A stretch of 33,447 nucleotides of DNA, from positions 95,289-128,735 of the forward strand of contig RCMX01000006.1 in assembly GCA_004348925.1 (NCBI GenBank). Direction: 5' to 3'. The notes under the pieces are model-generated. The model was not told the DNA's origin, did not search any database, and saw only the letters and a program-made list of their open reading frames with translations. Below are positions 33,326 through 33,447 of the stretch, one piece after another. The stretch comes from Actinomycetota bacterium. GTDB lineage: Bacteria > Actinomycetota > Coriobacteriia > Anaerosomatales > Anaerosomataceae. The translations under genes were made by a program, and so were the position numbers. The stretch's first letter is position 1. Each line of letters starts with the position of its first letter.

Positions 33326-33447
33326 GCACCCGATGTACTGCGACGATCTCGGAGTTCGTCGCGCTCGTCACGCGGCCCCACGGGTCGTAGGTGTAGCGCG
33401 CGACGACGCCCCCGGCCGCGTCGGTCATGGCGATGACGCTGCCGAGC
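33300..33447 (-). pseudogene. Truncated RHS/YD-repeat protein, C-terminal fragment
   Basis: From the right edge the minus strand encodes 48 residues ending at a TAG at 33302-33300. The first 30 read LGSVIAMTDAAGGVVARYTY then DPWGRVTSAT, the classic RHS core pattern (GSVxAxTDxxG..V..Y.YDPWGR). In intact RHS proteins this is followed by the NPYRYRGY..D region and 'YYLRARYYDP'; here the frame instead runs through the nucleotidyltransferase promoter and stops inside its -10. The gene therefore seems cut at this point. The 5' end lies outside the window, so whether the rest is intact cannot be seen. Confidence 0.65.

Overview
The window is a GC-rich, gene-dense bacterial segment in which every recognisable gene lies on the minus strand, so transcription runs from high to low coordinates. 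Gene order suggests an Actinomycetota genome. The tilS-hpt-ftsH block and the folE-folP-folK block are neighbours in many actinobacteria, and the secretin-less Tad pilus locus fits a single-membrane cell. A Coriobacteriia-like environmental lineage is my best guess, but it is an inference from gene content and was not tested by a search.

Layout in the direction of transcription (right to left): (1) 32.1-33.4 kb is an accessory edge. It holds the end of a truncated RHS/YD-repeat gene, a nucleotidyltransferase plus helix-turn-helix gene pair behind a 35-bp near-perfect palindrome, and a VapBC toxin-antitoxin pair behind two tandem 11-bp dyads. (2) 27.3-31.3 kb carries the housekeeping genes tilS, hpt and ftsH. 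(3) 25.3-27.2 kb is a soluble GAF histidine kinase and a NarL/LuxR-type response regulator. (4) 16.7-25.2 kb is a complete-looking type IVb (Flp/Tad) pilus operon: flp, tadE, tadG-like, cpaB, cpaE, tadA, a von Willebrand A-TadB fusion and tadC. No prepilin peptidase is seen. (5) 13.9-16.6 kb is folate synthesis (folE, folP, folK). FolK is embedded between two DUF2007-like domains and folB is absent. (6) 11.2-13.8 kb is an MBOAT acyltransferase with an SGNH partner, probably modifying an extracellular polymer. (7) 3.7-11.1 kb is a tightly packed cofactor operon (panB, panC, nadA, nadB, nadC, a small membrane protein, a DedA protein, birA) that starts at a clear extended -10 promoter. (8) 1-3.7 kb is a membrane protein, DUF4129, DUF4350 and MoxR module, cut by the left edge, that may be the tail of the same operon.

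In function the window combines pterin/folate, pantothenate/CoA, NAD and biotin metabolism with surface machinery (pilus, acyltransferase) and stress or defence cassettes. The pilus plus two-component block sits exactly between ftsH and folE, which looks like an insertion into an old conserved neighbourhood. About half of the genes start with GTG, and many adjacent genes overlap by 1-13 bases, so translational coupling is probably widespread.

No tRNA, rRNA, CRISPR array, insertion sequence or replication origin was seen, and no gene-free stretch exceeds 300 bases. I did not find a clearly unprecedented system. The best candidates for something unusual are the DUF2007-HPPK-DUF2007 protein, the VWA-TadB fusion, and the nucleotidyltransferase/HTH cassette abutting the truncated RHS gene.
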